A stretch of DNA of 32,153 nucleotides from Desulforapulum autotrophicum (GTDB lineage: Bacteria > Desulfobacterota > Desulfobacteria > Desulfobacterales > Desulfolunaceae): NCBI GenBank assembly GCA_020723285.1, contig DYJE01000045.1:1-32153 (forward strand), written 5' to 3'. A program made the position numbers and the translations under genes. Below are positions 31,322 to 32,153 of this stretch, piece by piece. The notes beneath the pieces were generated by a model. That model saw only the letters and a program-made list of their open reading frames with translations, had not been told where the DNA came from and did not search any database. Each line of letters begins with the position of its first letter. Position 1 is the first letter of the stretch.

Positions 31322-31984
31322 ATGAATATTGCCGAGAAAAAATACAAGCGGTTGCGGGAGGATATGGTTGAAAACCAGATCCGAAGCCGCGGTATCACAG
31401 ACCCGGCCGTACTGAACGCCATGCTCATTGTTCCACGGCATCTTTTCGTTATCGAAGCCATGATGGATCAGGCCTACATGGATTATCCCCTTCCCATCGG
31501 CGAACAGCAGACCATTTCCCAGCCCTTCATCGTGGCGGAAATGACCCAGGCTCTTCAGCTCAGAAAGGAAGACCGCGTCCTTGAAATCGGGACGGGTTCC
31601 GGCTACCAGGCCGCAGTCCTTTCCGAAATTGTGAGCCGTGTCTACACCATCGAACGCAAGCATTCCCTTTTCGTCCGCACCCGGAAACTCTTCGACGACC
31701 TCAAATACTTCAACATCGTGACCCGGTTCAAAGACGGCACCACCGGATGGAAGGAAGAAGCCCCCTTCGATGCCGTCATCGTCACCGCCGGCGCTCCGGA
31801 CATTCCCCTTACCCTGGCCGATCAACTGGCCCTGGGCGGCCGCATGGTCATTCCCGTGGGGGACCAGCACACCCAGGATCTGATCCGCATCACCCGGACA
31901 TCCGGCGGTTTTCAGAAAGAAAATCTCGGGCGCTGCCGGTTTGTGAAGCTGATCGGGGAACAGGGTTGGAATGATGAGGTGTGA
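31322..31984 (+). CDS. pcm: Protein-L-isoaspartate O-methyltransferase
   Basis: 220 residues from the ATG at 31322, preceded by AGGAAG. It uses S-adenosylmethionine to methylate L-isoaspartyl residues and so repairs aged proteins. Family motifs: PIGEQQTISQPFIVAEM (59-75), the SAM-binding EIGTGSGYQ (88-96), and DAVIVTAGAPDIP in motif II. It is the only plus-strand gene in the window and is divergent from the channel gene across a 155-base gap. Confidence 0.95.
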   Translation: MNIAEKKYKRLREDMVENQIRSRGITDPAVLNAMLIVPRHLFVIEAMMDQAYMDYPLPIGEQQTISQPFIVAEMTQALQLRKEDRVLEIGTGSGYQAAVLSEIVSRVYTIERKHSLFVRTRKLFDDLKYFNIVTRFKDGTTGWKEEAPFDAVIVTAGAPDIPLTLADQLALGGRMVIPVGDQHTQDLIRITRTSGGFQKENLGRCRFVKLIGEQGWNDEV

Positions 31985-32073
31985 ATGAAATTACAAAAAA
32001 AATAATGAACGGTGAATGATCGAGCGGAGTGTTCCGAAACTTGCACGGACACCGCAGCGGCGAAGGCTTTTTG

Positions 32074-32118
32074 AACGTCCAACATCGAACGCCGAACATT
32101 GATGGACTCGTAAAAAGT
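32074..32118. repeat. AACATCGAACG-type repeat and inverted copy of the left-end 20-mer
   Basis: CGTCCAACATCGAACGCCG is followed by AACATTGATGGACTCGTAAA, which contains the reverse complement of the 20-mer at 28-47. No gene is present from 31985 to 32153. Confidence 0.55.
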
Positions 32119-32153
32119 CGCCCGATGGCTATGGAAAAAGGCCCAGAGGCAAG

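Noticed and set aside
28-32118. Whole window as one mobile element bounded by the inverted 20-mer
   Set aside because: No integrase or transposase, housekeeping genes inside, and the 20-mer looks like a dispersed intergenic repeat.

Overview
The window reads as the chromosome of a Gram-negative anaerobe of the deltaproteobacterial type (Desulfobacterota, probably Desulfobacterales). This is inferred from a glycyl radical enzyme, many Sec-exported and outer-membrane beta-barrel proteins, MopE-type and DUF1566 repeats, a CFI-box-like C-terminus, abundant GEMM-I (cyclic dinucleotide) riboswitches, and long intergenic stretches of REP-like palindromes. I cannot name a species. Nearly all genes lie on the minus strand; only pcm at the right end is on the plus strand. 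I see no rRNA, tRNA or CRISPR.

Layout, left to right. (1) 1-4201: a glycyl radical enzyme fused to an N-terminal SCP2-like domain; a 335-bp-offset tandem duplication has copied the end of this gene. (2) 4218-20074: a 16-kb surface/secretion locus. In transcription order (right to left) it holds: an exported protein with a TGQAG motif behind its own riboswitch; a second riboswitch and a tight operon of two more AQAG-type exported proteins, a C39-family cysteine peptidase, a coiled-coil plus beta-barrel outer membrane protein, a FadL/OmpP1-like barrel and a PD40-type propeller protein; an array of five tandem GEMM-I riboswitches before a fourth AQAG-type protein; and an operon of a small beta-barrel, an LVIVD-repeat propeller and a large MopE/DUF1566 lipoprotein ending at a strong terminator. 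(3) 20075-22571: gene-free, first A/T-rich, then a G-rich block of diverged direct repeats. (4) 22572-27765: an Lgt-like membrane protein, a phosphatidylserine decarboxylase, and a large unrecognised protein translationally coupled to it. (5) 27905-29590: 264-bp tandem repeats with a HigB/HigA-type toxin-antitoxin pair apparently set inside one repeat unit. (6) 29563-31984: MntP manganese exporter, a 2-TM potassium channel with RCK domains, and protein-L-isoaspartate methyltransferase.

The main discovery is region 2. The C39 peptidase with a coiled-coil/barrel pore resembles FapD/FapF of the Pseudomonas functional amyloid system and the FilB-type 'putative pilus' clusters of Acinetobacter. 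Here the set has four candidate substrates sharing one motif just after the signal peptide, and it is controlled by seven GEMM-I aptamers. Six have G at the ligand-discriminating position 20 (c-di-GMP type); the one before the putative main subunit has A20, the signature of 3',3'-cGAMP-responsive GEMM-Ib RNAs. The working model is a cyclic-dinucleotide-controlled extracellular fibre or surface-protein system: C39 processing in the periplasm, export through the barrel, and propeller/lipoprotein accessories on the surface.
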